Source: Microcaldota archaeon | GTDB taxonomy: Archaea; Micrarchaeota; Micrarchaeia; Norongarragalinales; UBA10210 | Reading direction: 5' to 3' | Length of the DNA: 8,504 nt | Assembly: GCA_013331595.1 (NCBI GenBank) | Contig: DUGE01000098.1 | Location: forward strand, 1-8,504 | Shown: one piece after another, positions 1 through 5,907 of the stretch | How positions within the stretch are numbered: the first letter of the stretch is position 1 | Layout of the letters: each line of letters opens with the position of its first letter | The notes under the pieces: model-generated | The model's database searches: none | Told to the model about the DNA's origin: nothing | The model's input: only the letters and a program-made list of their open reading frames with translations | Translations under genes and position numbers: made by a program

Positions 1-684
1 AGTTGTCATGAGCAAACACTTTTGCTTTTTCCAATAGCCATCTTCATTCAAACGGTCGAAAATGGCGTTTTTCTCTGCCACAAGCACGTATTCAACATCA
101 ACACTCTTGAAGTCAATCTGCTCGACAATGGAAGGCACTGCCCAGCCGCCTGAACCCATTCTACTCAAATCAATAGTGTCAACCTTGTCGCGCACGCTAT
201 CGCGAATTACAACTTCACCGGCCATGCGGCCCTTGGGTTCTGCACGCAGATGCAATCGTTCGCGGAAAGAGTCCAGGGCAACTTCCAAGTCTACGATTGC
301 AAGGTCGCTTTCCTTCTGCTCGTCAATCGTATCTTCCTTCGTTCCCTTGATGGTGTGCTTTTTAGCGTAGTAAAGGTCTCGAAGCGTTGCCGTAAGGTCG
401 TTTTCAACTAGGTCTTTCTTGACGTATGAAGCAACGAGCATGGTTTGCATGAACCTGCGCGCGTGGGCGACGTTGAAGAAATAGCGGTGAGCGACCTTGT
501 CGCCCAAAACGATTTTCTTGCTTTTCGCGTCGAAAAAAACGTTTCCCGACCCGCGGATGGGAATTTCGATGAACGGGTTTTCCTTCTTGTCAATTTCATT
601 TGTGAGCTTGCCGCTGAGTTCGACGATCTTCTTGCTTATCTCGTCGTTCTTCTTATCCCGCACTGCCTTCGTATCGCCAGCCAA
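1..684 (-). CDS. top6A: DNA topoisomerase VI subunit A, N-terminal part (runs off the left edge)
   Basis: This is the Spo11-like subunit that cleaves both DNA strands in the A2B2 type IIB topoisomerase; it works with the ATPase subunit encoded just upstream. The 228 visible residues stay open to base 1. Residues 101-106 read LRDLYY, matching the 5Y-CAP motif, so Tyr106 is the probable nucleophile for the 5'-phosphotyrosine bond. Residues 198-211 (VEYVLVAEKNAIFD) begin the Toprim domain, with Glu204 as the metal-binding acid. The later Toprim Asp motif lies outside the window. I chose the TTG at 684 because a perfect GGTGAT Shine-Dalgarno (689-694) lies 4 nt before it. An in-frame GTG four codons upstream overlaps that site and is less likely. 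The start lies 36 nt after the top6B stop with no terminator, so the two genes should be co-transcribed. Family assignment rests on motifs plus synteny. Confidence 0.95.
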   Translation of the reverse strand, partial: MAGDTKAVRDKKNDEISKKIVELSGKLTNEIDKKENPFIEIPIRGSGNVFFDAKSKKIVLGDKVAHRYFFNVAHARRFMQTMLVASYVKKDLVENDLTATLRDLYYAKKHTIKGTKEDTIDEQKESDLAIVDLEVALDSFRERLHLRAEPKGRMAGEVVIRDSVRDKVDTIDLSRMGSGGWAVPSIVEQIDFKSVDVEYVLVAEKNAIFDRLNEDGYWKKQKCLLMTT

Positions 685-688
685 TAAA

Positions 689-694
689 ATCACC
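689..694 (-). promoter_or_regulatory. Shine-Dalgarno that fixes the TTG start of top6A
   Basis: The minus strand reads GGTGAT, fully complementary to the archaeal 16S anti-SD (AUCACC), followed by TTTA and then TTG. It supports a TTG start at 684 with a 4-nt spacer within the 36-nt gap after top6B. Confidence 0.75.
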
Positions 695-720
695 AAATAA
701 GTTCAAAATTCAAAAAAGGT

Positions 721-2586
721 TTACCGGTCTTCTTCAATCTCTTTTTCAGCAGCTTCTTCCAGTTCTTCAAGCTCTTTCTCGCCGTTTTCAACCTGGGCTT
801 CGAGGATTGCAGTCTTCTCTACCGCAATCTTCCGGAGTTTCTCCTCCAGCTCGGCTTTAGGCTTGCCGGTTATTTCATTTAAAGCCTGGGCAACTTCGCT
901 AATGTACTTGAAGAAAATCTGCTTGCGCGCCTCGGCATCTTCAGCCTTCTGCAGGCCGTGAATGTAGACTGCCACTTGCCTCGCGCATTCCATCAGGGCA
1001 AAACGGATTTCTGCAATAGTCTCCTCTTCCGGCGAAATTGCAAGCTTGCCTGCTCCGGTGTAGGGAACGTAAACGCTCACGAAATTAATGAAAATCGAGA
1101 CTGGCATGTTCTCCCAGTCTTTCAAGTCATAGCGGTTCCACTCGATGCTTTTCACTGCTTCGGTTGTCGCACAGCTTCCAGCATCGAACAATAGGGGAGT
1201 GCGGTTTGCAAAACGCATGAACTCGCCGCTAACAGCGCCGCCTGAAGCTTTCTGCCCGGCCTTGCCGCCATAGGCAATTGCAGCCTCGACCAAAAACGGT
1301 ATTCCGCCGCGGAAAACGCGGGGCTTTCTCTCGCATACGGCAAGAACTTCAGGGGCAAGAAGGCTCTTCAAGCTTTTTGTAATTTGCTCTTCACCTATTG
1401 GGACTACGGAATCCAAGTCGGGGTTGAAGAATTTCACCTTGCGGAAAGCGTGGACGATTGCCTCGGCCTCGAACCACTGGAGCTTGCTCGGATGTTTTTC
1501 AAAATCTATGTTTCCGCATAAAGCTTTCAGTTCGTTTACCTTGTCGCCGGAAATCTTCTCGAAATCGCCTTGCAGGAAAGAGGAAATCTTGCGTGCAGTT
1601 GTAGCTTTAGCCATGTCCACAACGTCGCTCGTGCTCAAACCAAGAGGATGGGGCTTGACTTCCTTCGCTTTTACTGGAATGACGTTCGAAGCACGTGGAA
1701 ATACGGTAATCTCCTTGTTCGGGTCTATGAGGGTAAGCTGGGCGTGAGGATTCGCAAGTGCAGTCCTTCGCAGGTATTCGTAAACGCCGTACTCGCTCTT
1801 GTCGAAAGAAACTTCTGCAAACTCCGCTTCAACGCGCAGTCCCTTGAACTTTCCGGAATGTTCGTTCTGGTTGGACATGACTGGCGCGTTTTTCTGGACG
1901 TCAATGCGCAAGTCGCACTCGAAAATCTTGCCGTCTCCAAGGCCGGTTTTGACATGAATGGGTTTTCCGGTGGTGATTTGAGAGAATAATGTTGCGTACG
2001 CCGCGCCTATCCCCTGCTGACCACGACGTTGGGCTCTTGAAGCAAATTTCGTTCCTGCAAGCAACTGCCCTAAAGCCAAACCTATTTTGCTCTTTGGGAT
2101 TCCAGTGCCGTTGTCTTCTGCAATGACCTTCAAGTGCCCTGCGGCCCACTTTGCGTCAATCTTTGCAGCTGGCGCCGGGGTTTCGCTCTTGAACTGCAAA
2201 ACACGCATGCTTTGCTTTCCTTTCTTTTCATACTTGATAACGTAATCAACGCCCCTTTCCTTAGGCAGGCCGTTGACAGTAATCTGCAGGGAAGCGGCCC
2301 TTGCAATCTCATCGTCTATTTCAAAAGTTTGCTTCGAACCATCGCCAGCGCCCAGTTCAGTGTGCCTTCCGGCAGCGGCAAGGGAATCGATTTGAATGAG
2401 GATTTCTGGAAGGATTTTTGCCTCCTCTGCCGAGTCCAAACTATTCGTAACATATTCGTGGACAATAGTGGTTAAAGAACGCACTTCGCCCGCGTAGCCC
2501 AGCATCTGCCGGTTTTTCTTGAAGAACTCGGCTACGCTGTACTCTTTAAAGGCGGATTCCAGCTGCGCAGCATTCGTTTCGGCCAT
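721..2586 (-). CDS. top6B: DNA topoisomerase VI subunit B (GHKL ATPase)
   Basis: This is the ATPase subunit whose ATP-driven dimerisation drives strand passage by topoisomerase VI. With the ATG at 2586 it has 621 residues; GGTG at 2594-2597, 7 nt upstream, supports this over a 25-codon N-terminal extension. The Bergerat fold is clear. The N-box is residues 43-52 (HEYVTNSLDS, Glu44 and Asn48). The D-box is 157-164 (EDNGTGIP, Asp158). The lid glycine motif is 188-196 (RGQQGIGAA). An H2TH-like segment and the transducer domain follow, with the ATP-contacting switch lysine probably Lys514 in YTGAGKLAIS. The last ~50 residues are Glu/Lys-rich and probably coiled coil. Oddly, about 80 residues separate the strand after the N-box from the D-box, against roughly 20 in Sulfolobus Top6B, so this protein has an insertion of about 60 residues. 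It is first in the operon with top6A. Confidence 0.96.
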   Translation of the reverse strand: MAETNAAQLESAFKEYSVAEFFKKNRQMLGYAGEVRSLTTIVHEYVTNSLDSAEEAKILPEILIQIDSLAAAGRHTELGAGDGSKQTFEIDDEIARAASLQITVNGLPKERGVDYVIKYEKKGKQSMRVLQFKSETPAPAAKIDAKWAAGHLKVIAEDNGTGIPKSKIGLALGQLLAGTKFASRAQRRGQQGIGAAYATLFSQITTGKPIHVKTGLGDGKIFECDLRIDVQKNAPVMSNQNEHSGKFKGLRVEAEFAEVSFDKSEYGVYEYLRRTALANPHAQLTLIDPNKEITVFPRASNVIPVKAKEVKPHPLGLSTSDVVDMAKATTARKISSFLQGDFEKISGDKVNELKALCGNIDFEKHPSKLQWFEAEAIVHAFRKVKFFNPDLDSVVPIGEEQITKSLKSLLAPEVLAVCERKPRVFRGGIPFLVEAAIAYGGKAGQKASGGAVSGEFMRFANRTPLLFDAGSCATTEAVKSIEWNRYDLKDWENMPVSIFINFVSVYVPYTGAGKLAISPEEETIAEIRFALMECARQVAVYIHGLQKAEDAEARKQIFFKYISEVAQALNEITGKPKAELEEKLRKIAVEKTAILEAQVENGEKELEELEEAAEKEIEEDR

Positions 2587-2593
2587 GTTTTGA

Positions 2594-2597
2594 CACC
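2594..2597 (-). promoter_or_regulatory. Shine-Dalgarno deciding the top6B start
   Basis: The minus strand carries GGTG with a 7-nt spacer to the ATG at 2586. It favours the 621-residue form; the extra 25 upstream residues lack any visible motif. Confidence 0.6.
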
Positions 2598-2754
2598 AAA
2601 TTAAGCATGTAGTTTCTGCTAAACCCCTAAAAGGTTCCCTGAAAACCGGTGGTTGTCGCACTTGAAATTCTCTAAAAATCCAGAGGCTTTTTCAGACGTA
2701 AAAACGCGGTTTTACGAGGGAAAAACTCGGCATAATAAGATAGGCAACCAAGGC

Positions 2755-2763
2755 TTAAATACC
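2755..2763. promoter_or_regulatory. TATA-like element upstream of top6B-top6A, orientation uncertain
   Basis: On the minus strand it reads GGTATTTAA, which would place a start near 2733 and give top6B a 5' leader of about 145 nt. On the plus strand it reads TTAAATACC, the exact sequence of the nucleoside phosphorylase promoter box at 5552-5560, which would point transcription into the 3' end of the ATP-grasp gene as antisense. No better box was found nearer top6B. The element is seen; its direction is not settled. Confidence 0.35.
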
Positions 2764-2772
2764 TTATTCCGC

Positions 2773-2795
2773 CGCCCTGCGCAAAAACAAGGGCG
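2773..2795. repeat. GC-rich inverted repeat between the ATP-grasp gene and top6B
   Basis: CGCCCT (2773-2778) and AGGGCG (2790-2795) are perfect 6-bp complements around an 11-nt loop. It lies just after the T-rich tract that follows the ATP-grasp gene and just before the top6B TATA-like element. It may contribute to transcript ends or to promoter insulation. Confidence 0.4.
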
Positions 2796-2799
2796 CCGG

Positions 2800-2826
2800 A
2801 AAAACGTGAAAAAAGAAAGGGAAAAA
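2800..2826 (-). terminator. T-tract terminator after the ATP-grasp gene
   Basis: Starting 6 nt past the stop codon, the minus strand holds runs of five, three, six and five T within 27 bases. Archaeal RNA polymerase terminates on such oligo-T stretches without needing a hairpin. Confidence 0.6.
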
Positions 2827-2831
2827 CACAC

Positions 2832-3998
2832 CTAGACAGTGGAATTGTAAGAGCTGAAATCGTAGTACACGTACTTCAGGATCTCGTTCAAGTCCCCGCT
2901 TTCAGGATAGGCAGTGCAGAATACGGGAAACTTCTTGTAATCCAGCGGCACGAAAGCGCTCAGCTTTCCGAAAGTCTTCTTGAATTTATCCACGTCCGGC
3001 GTTTCCACGCCCTCCATCCTTCCTAGTACGAAAGCGTGGTAGTTTCCGTTGCTCTCGCCCAAGATTTTAGTCCAGTCTGGCTTTTTGTTTTCAAGGAAAT
3101 ATTCGTACGGGTTTATGCCGAAACAGTAGAAAGGCAGGTCGGCAAGACCGAAACCGCCGAAGCGCATTGGGTTTACTTCCATTGGAATCAACGAGCCGTT
3201 GGAGTCAACCCGGAATTCAAAATGGATTGGAAAACGTTTGAGTGCAATTTTCCGGCTGAGCTTTTCCAGGAAATCCCGCACTAAAGGCAGTTGTTCTTCA
3301 ACAGTTTTCTTGCCGGTGTAGTAAACGACGTCGCGAAAATCATTTTCGTCCCTGAAAGCGTGGCAGTATATGCCCAGCACTACGGCCGAACCGTTTTCGT
3401 CGAAATAGGCGTCGCAGGCAAACTCGCCGCCCTCAACTTTGTCTTCAATAAGGAAAAAAGACTCGTCAAGAATGCTGGAATCGAATGCCGTTCGGTATTT
3501 CGAAATTTCGCCAACAGCTTCTACCATCGATTGCTTGAACTCATTTTCAGAGGAAAACTGCTTTACGCCCAAGCTCAAGAAACCGACCGAAGGCTTGAGA
3601 ATGAGCTTTCTTCCGTTTACGGGCTTGAAAACATCCGCATCCGAAAGTTTTATTTGCTTGAAGTAAAAATCCGGATAGAATTCCAAAAGCATTTTCCGGA
3701 ACAGGAACTTGTTCTTGAAAACCTTGATTGCCTCGACCTTCCCGCCGTCATTCCAATTCGAAGTGAGCAAAGGCACGAAGTTTTCAGCATTTGAATAAAC
3801 AACGCAATTGCCTTGTTTGAGCATCGCTTCAGCCTCATGCAATTCAAGCAAAGGAATGTTTCTTCCCGCCAGTTTTTCCTTCAGCCCTCCCTGCGCATAG
3901 GTTGGAATTTGCAACTTGGATAGCGTTTCAAGCAAAACCTCCGAAACGAACGAGTCGTTCAACAACGCCATCCGGTTTTCTTCTGTTTTCAGTTCCAT
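2832..3998 (-). CDS. ATP-grasp domain protein, probable carboxylate-amine ligase of unknown substrate
   Basis: The 388-residue protein has the layout of the ATP-grasp superfamily, whose members join a carboxylate to an amine or similar nucleophile through an acyl-phosphate. Residues 1-115 form a variable pre-ATP-grasp domain. LILKPSVGFLSLGV (132-145, Lys135) is the ATP-binding lysine and flexible loop. FFLIEDKVEGGEF (181-193) is the strand with the adenine-contacting acid (Glu185). HFEFRVD (259-265, Glu261) and MEVNPMRFGG (273-282, Glu274 and Asn276) supply the magnesium ligands. About 110 C-terminal residues are unassigned. AGGTGAT at 4004-4010, 5 nt before the ATG, is one of the best ribosome-binding sites in the window. 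The gene is divergent from an Lrp/AsnC regulator, which fits amino-acid-related metabolism, but this is inference. Biotin carboxylase, D-Ala-D-Ala ligase or a peptide-modifying role cannot be told apart from motifs alone. Confidence 0.85.
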   Translation of the reverse strand: MELKTEENRMALLNDSFVSEVLLETLSKLQIPTYAQGGLKEKLAGRNIPLLELHEAEAMLKQGNCVVYSNAENFVPLLTSNWNDGGKVEAIKVFKNKFLFRKMLLEFYPDFYFKQIKLSDADVFKPVNGRKLILKPSVGFLSLGVKQFSSENEFKQSMVEAVGEISKYRTAFDSSILDESFFLIEDKVEGGEFACDAYFDENGSAVVLGIYCHAFRDENDFRDVVYYTGKKTVEEQLPLVRDFLEKLSRKIALKRFPIHFEFRVDSNGSLIPMEVNPMRFGGFGLADLPFYCFGINPYEYFLENKKPDWTKILGESNGNYHAFVLGRMEGVETPDVDKFKKTFGKLSAFVPLDYKKFPVFCTAYPESGDLNEILKYVYYDFSSYNSTV

Positions 3999-4007
3999 TC
4001 AAAATCA

Positions 4008-4030
4008 CCTTGCAACAAATTCGTGCAAGG
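4008..4030. promoter_or_regulatory. Inverted repeat at the ATP-grasp gene start (operator or leader hairpin)
   Basis: CCTTGCA (4008-4014) and TGCAAGG (4024-4030) are perfect 7-bp arms around a 9-nt centre. On the minus strand the second arm includes the AGG of the Shine-Dalgarno. From the TATA-like box at 4037-4046, transcription should begin near 4016, inside the repeat. A DNA operator over the start site is therefore more likely than an RNA hairpin, unless the real start is farther upstream. Confidence 0.55.
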
Positions 4031-4036
4031 CACTAT

Positions 4037-4046
4037 AATTATAAAA
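4037..4046 (-). promoter_or_regulatory. TATA box of the ATP-grasp gene
   Basis: The minus strand reads TTTTATAATT about 44 nt before the ATG at 3998. A start 26 nt downstream falls near 4016 and leaves a leader of about 18 nt that just contains the Shine-Dalgarno. Confidence 0.6.
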
Positions 4047-4097
4047 TCCCGAAAAAAGCGAATAAACAAGCAAAACTAGACCACATAAAGTAACTAT

Positions 4098-4115
4098 TTG
4101 GAATAAGCATTCCAA
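4098..4115. promoter_or_regulatory. Palindromic operator candidate upstream of the Lrp/AsnC gene
   Basis: TTGGAAT (4098-4104) and ATTCCAA (4109-4115) are perfect 7-bp arms around AAGC. The site ends 12 bp before the TATA box of the regulator gene. Lrp/AsnC proteins bind short palindromes of this size and often autoregulate, so it is a natural candidate for autoregulation. Confidence 0.55.
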
Positions 4116-4127
4116 TTAATAGATAGA

Positions 4128-4135
4128 TTTAAAAT
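4128..4135 (+). promoter_or_regulatory. TATA box of the Lrp/AsnC gene, giving a leaderless mRNA
   Basis: TTTAAAAT is centred about 25 nt before the ATG at 4156, the usual TATA-to-start distance in archaea. Transcription should therefore begin at or beside the A of the start codon. No Shine-Dalgarno is present, consistent with a leaderless transcript. Confidence 0.6.
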
Positions 4136-4155
4136 GCAAGTGCAGAAAAACAATT

Positions 4156-4614
4156 ATGGCAGAATTGAAGCTGGATGACAAGGACTTTGACATCCTGGCG
4201 GCATTGCGCGAGAACTCGCGGCAGTCGGTAATACAACTAGCGCGAAAGACAAGGATACCTCCCACAACCATCCACAATAGGGTGAAGAAGCTTCGCGAAA
4301 GCGGCGTGATAGAAGGCTACGGCATAAGGCTGAACAAGGAGAAGATGGGTTTCAGCACGTGCGCGTTGGTCTCGGTTTTTCTGGATAACAATCTTCTGGA
4401 AACCTCGTCAAAGAAAGGCGGTTTGGCCGAACGGCTTTTCAAGCACCCGCGGGTGGACGAGGTTTTTGAAACAACCGGAAGCGTGGACATAATAGTGAAA
4501 GTCCTTGGAAAAGACATCAAGGAAATTACGGATACAGTCATCAACCACATCCGGGAAGTCAAAGGCGTGGCACGAACTGAGACAGTAATCGCGCTGAGCA
4601 ACAGGCAAAAGTAA
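4156..4614 (+). CDS. Lrp/AsnC family transcriptional regulator
   Basis: The 152-residue length and two-domain layout match this family of small archaeal DNA-binding regulators. Residues 5-60 form the winged helix-turn-helix (LDDKDFDILAALREN, then SVIQLARKTRIPPTTIHNRV as the HTH, then KKLRESGVIEGYGIRLN as the wing). Residues about 65-150 form the RAM/ligand-binding domain, with the signature GSVDIIVKVLGKD and a final VARTETVIALS strand. Such proteins assemble as dimers or octamers through RAM domains and respond to amino acids or related ligands. The ligand here cannot be read from sequence. The start is well placed: the protein begins at the first HTH helix and a TATA box lies at the leaderless distance. 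It is divergent from the ATP-grasp gene, with two palindromes between them, so both are likely targets. It converges on the phosphorylase gene with 2 bp between stops. Confidence 0.93.
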   Translation: MAELKLDDKDFDILAALRENSRQSVIQLARKTRIPPTTIHNRVKKLRESGVIEGYGIRLNKEKMGFSTCALVSVFLDNNLLETSSKKGGLAERLFKHPRVDEVFETTGSVDIIVKVLGKDIKEITDTVINHIREVKGVARTETVIALSNRQK

Positions 4615-4616
4615 GG

Positions 4617-5531
4617 CTAACGCCTGATTGACGCGTCTGCAAGAATTGATTCCAATGCAATCATAAACGGGTTTACTAAAGGCGTGAACGGATGCCATTC
4701 TCCCGGCTTTTCAAGGTGGTCTGAAATTCCCAAGACCGCACCGTAACGCAAATTCATCTTTGCGTGATGAATGTAAGCCGCAATGGCAGCCGATTCCATG
4801 TCTTGCGCGCCGGAACCGATTTTTTCAACCATTTTGGCGTGGGACTTGACCGCATGAGCCTTGCGCCATTCTTCACGCACTGCCGCTATGCCGCCGTTTT
4901 TCTTACGCATGTAAAAATGCCCGAAAGTGCCGACTGAAACGCACCTTCCGGTTTTTGCGCCTAGGTTTAATCGTGCTGCCGCATTTTCCAGTTCAGCACT
5001 CAAGGCGAAGTTTTTGTATAAATGTCTTTTTAAAAAAGGAATAAAATTTCCAAATATGAGTCTCGGTATGGGGTGCGTTCTTCGAGGATGAGAGAAAGTC
5101 GTAGCAGCCGAAAAATCCAGCCCTTCTTTCACGATAAAACTGTCGCCGATATTGATGCCGCGGGTTATTCCTCCTGCGGAACCTACTCTCACTACAAAAC
5201 CGGTTCTTCCGCCAGCCTGCTTTAAGGCATCGCAGTATTCCCTCAAGCCGCTTTCCACAGATTCCGCACCCAGGCCAGTAACCAAAACATTATACTGAAT
5301 GCGTCCGTTCCCAACCAGGTAGCGGAATTGGTCGCGATTTTGCTGCACCGAAAGAATTTTTCCACCAGTCCCTTTAATGAGCTGTTCTGCGTTAGGCGCA
5401 TGCTCCCCTGCCATTAGGATAACGTGAGGCCTGACCATGCCGCCCCATTCATTTTCGCTCGAAATAGCGCCGCTCTGGATAGCACGCTTGGTAACCCCAT
5501 CCGGCTTCACATGCAAAAAAGGTTCTTTCAT
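4617..5531 (-). CDS. Nucleoside phosphorylase family protein (PNP/UDP phosphorylase fold)
   Basis: With the ATG at 5531 the protein has 304 residues. The family cleaves nucleosides with phosphate to base plus ribose-1-phosphate in purine or pyrimidine salvage. Recognisable parts are VVRVGSAGGI (113-122), the phosphate/ribose loop with Arg115 and Ser118; DMESAAIAAY (244-253), the ribose-binding Met-Glu motif; and GISDH (268-272). The Asp of the Ser-Asp-His element corresponds to the purine-protonating Asp204 of E. coli DeoD, so purine substrates are favoured over uridine. Oddly, the N-terminal GDPxR phosphate loop seems to be GEHAPNA (42-48) and lacks the phosphate-contacting arginine. At about 304 residues it is longer than the usual 230-260. 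The start was chosen over one 17 codons upstream because a TATA box lies 26 nt before 5531, giving a leaderless mRNA. Hydrolase activity or another nucleoside substrate is possible. Confidence 0.85.
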   Translation of the reverse strand: MKEPFLHVKPDGVTKRAIQSGAISSENEWGGMVRPHVILMAGEHAPNAEQLIKGTGGKILSVQQNRDQFRYLVGNGRIQYNVLVTGLGAESVESGLREYCDALKQAGGRTGFVVRVGSAGGITRGINIGDSFIVKEGLDFSAATTFSHPRRTHPIPRLIFGNFIPFLKRHLYKNFALSAELENAAARLNLGAKTGRCVSVGTFGHFYMRKKNGGIAAVREEWRKAHAVKSHAKMVEKIGSGAQDMESAAIAAYIHHAKMNLRYGAVLGISDHLEKPGEWHPFTPLVNPFMIALESILADASIRR

Positions 5532-5551
5532 GAAAAACAATCTGAAAAACA

Positions 5552-5560
5552 GGTATTTAA
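5552..5560 (-). promoter_or_regulatory. TATA box of the nucleoside phosphorylase gene, leaderless spacing
   Basis: The minus strand reads TTAAATACC, centred about 25.5 nt before the ATG at 5531, with no Shine-Dalgarno between. This fixes the internal ATG as the start and predicts a leaderless transcript. Confidence 0.65.
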
Positions 5561-5644
5561 CAGCTACAATTGGGAAAAACATTGAGTCATCTTACGATGG
5601 GCGGGAATGAAGCTAATGCGCCAGCGTTCGCCTTGCATTTGCGG

Positions 5645-5860
5645 TCAAGCGCAGCCCCATTTTTCGCCGTTTTTCAGCCCTCGGAGCATTTCTTGAGAGT
5701 ATTTTTCTTCATGCGGCAATCCAACCATCGTGATTTTTTCTTTTTTAATCAACGAGGTTATAGCCTGCAAAGGTAAGCGTTTGGAAGCGACTAAGGCAGC
5801 AAAAATACTCCCGCCAAGGGCAGCCGATAGGGCTAAAAATTGTCTTCGGTTCAATGCCAT
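5645..5860 (-). CDS. Small protein with twin-arginine-like signal peptide, possibly a truncated gene
   Basis: I do not recognise a family. The 71 residues begin with NRRQFLAL (4-11), close to the Tat consensus RRxFL. A hydrophobic stretch to about residue 26 (LALSAALGGSIFAALVA) and a basic residue pair (SKR) follow. About 40 residues remain, charged, with no domain I can name and ending in GEKWGCA. No clear Ala-x-Ala cleavage site is seen, so the segment may instead anchor the protein. GTGAT sits 6 nt before the ATG as a partial Shine-Dalgarno. Tat substrates are usually folded, larger proteins, so this may be the N-terminal remnant of a longer one, or a genuine small membrane-anchored protein. 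Reading on in another frame adds about 23 residues without recognisable homology. It lies 47 bp after the KH gene and on the same strand, so it may share that transcript. Confidence 0.55.
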   Translation of the reverse strand: MALNRRQFLALSAALGGSIFAALVASKRLPLQAITSLIKKEKITMVGLPHEEKYSQEMLRGLKNGEKWGCA

Positions 5861-5907
5861 AAAACAATCACGGAGGTCGTCAGTTTTAATTATTGGATTC
5901 TCACGTT

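Noticed and set aside
2586..2661. N-terminal extension of top6B by 25 residues
   Set aside because: The ATG at 2586 has GGTG 7 nt upstream, and the extension lacks any feature expected in Top6B.
2653..2835. A 60-codon plus-strand reading frame in the top6B/ATP-grasp gap
   Set aside because: It has a TTG start without a Shine-Dalgarno, low-complexity Lys/Arg content caused by the A-rich terminator, and no family resemblance.
3291..3794. A 167-codon plus-strand reading frame inside the ATP-grasp gene
   Set aside because: It is antisense to a gene with intact ATP-grasp motifs; no start signal or plausible domain was seen.
4317..4698. Minus-strand reading frames opposite the Lrp/AsnC gene
   Set aside because: The plus-strand product has a full HTH plus RAM domain; the opposite frames are shadows.
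5615..5639. AATGC/GCATT inverted repeat after the small Tat-like gene, as a terminator
   Set aside because: The arms are only 5 bp with a 15-nt gap, and the nearest T run (five T) lies about 35 nt away, too far for confidence.
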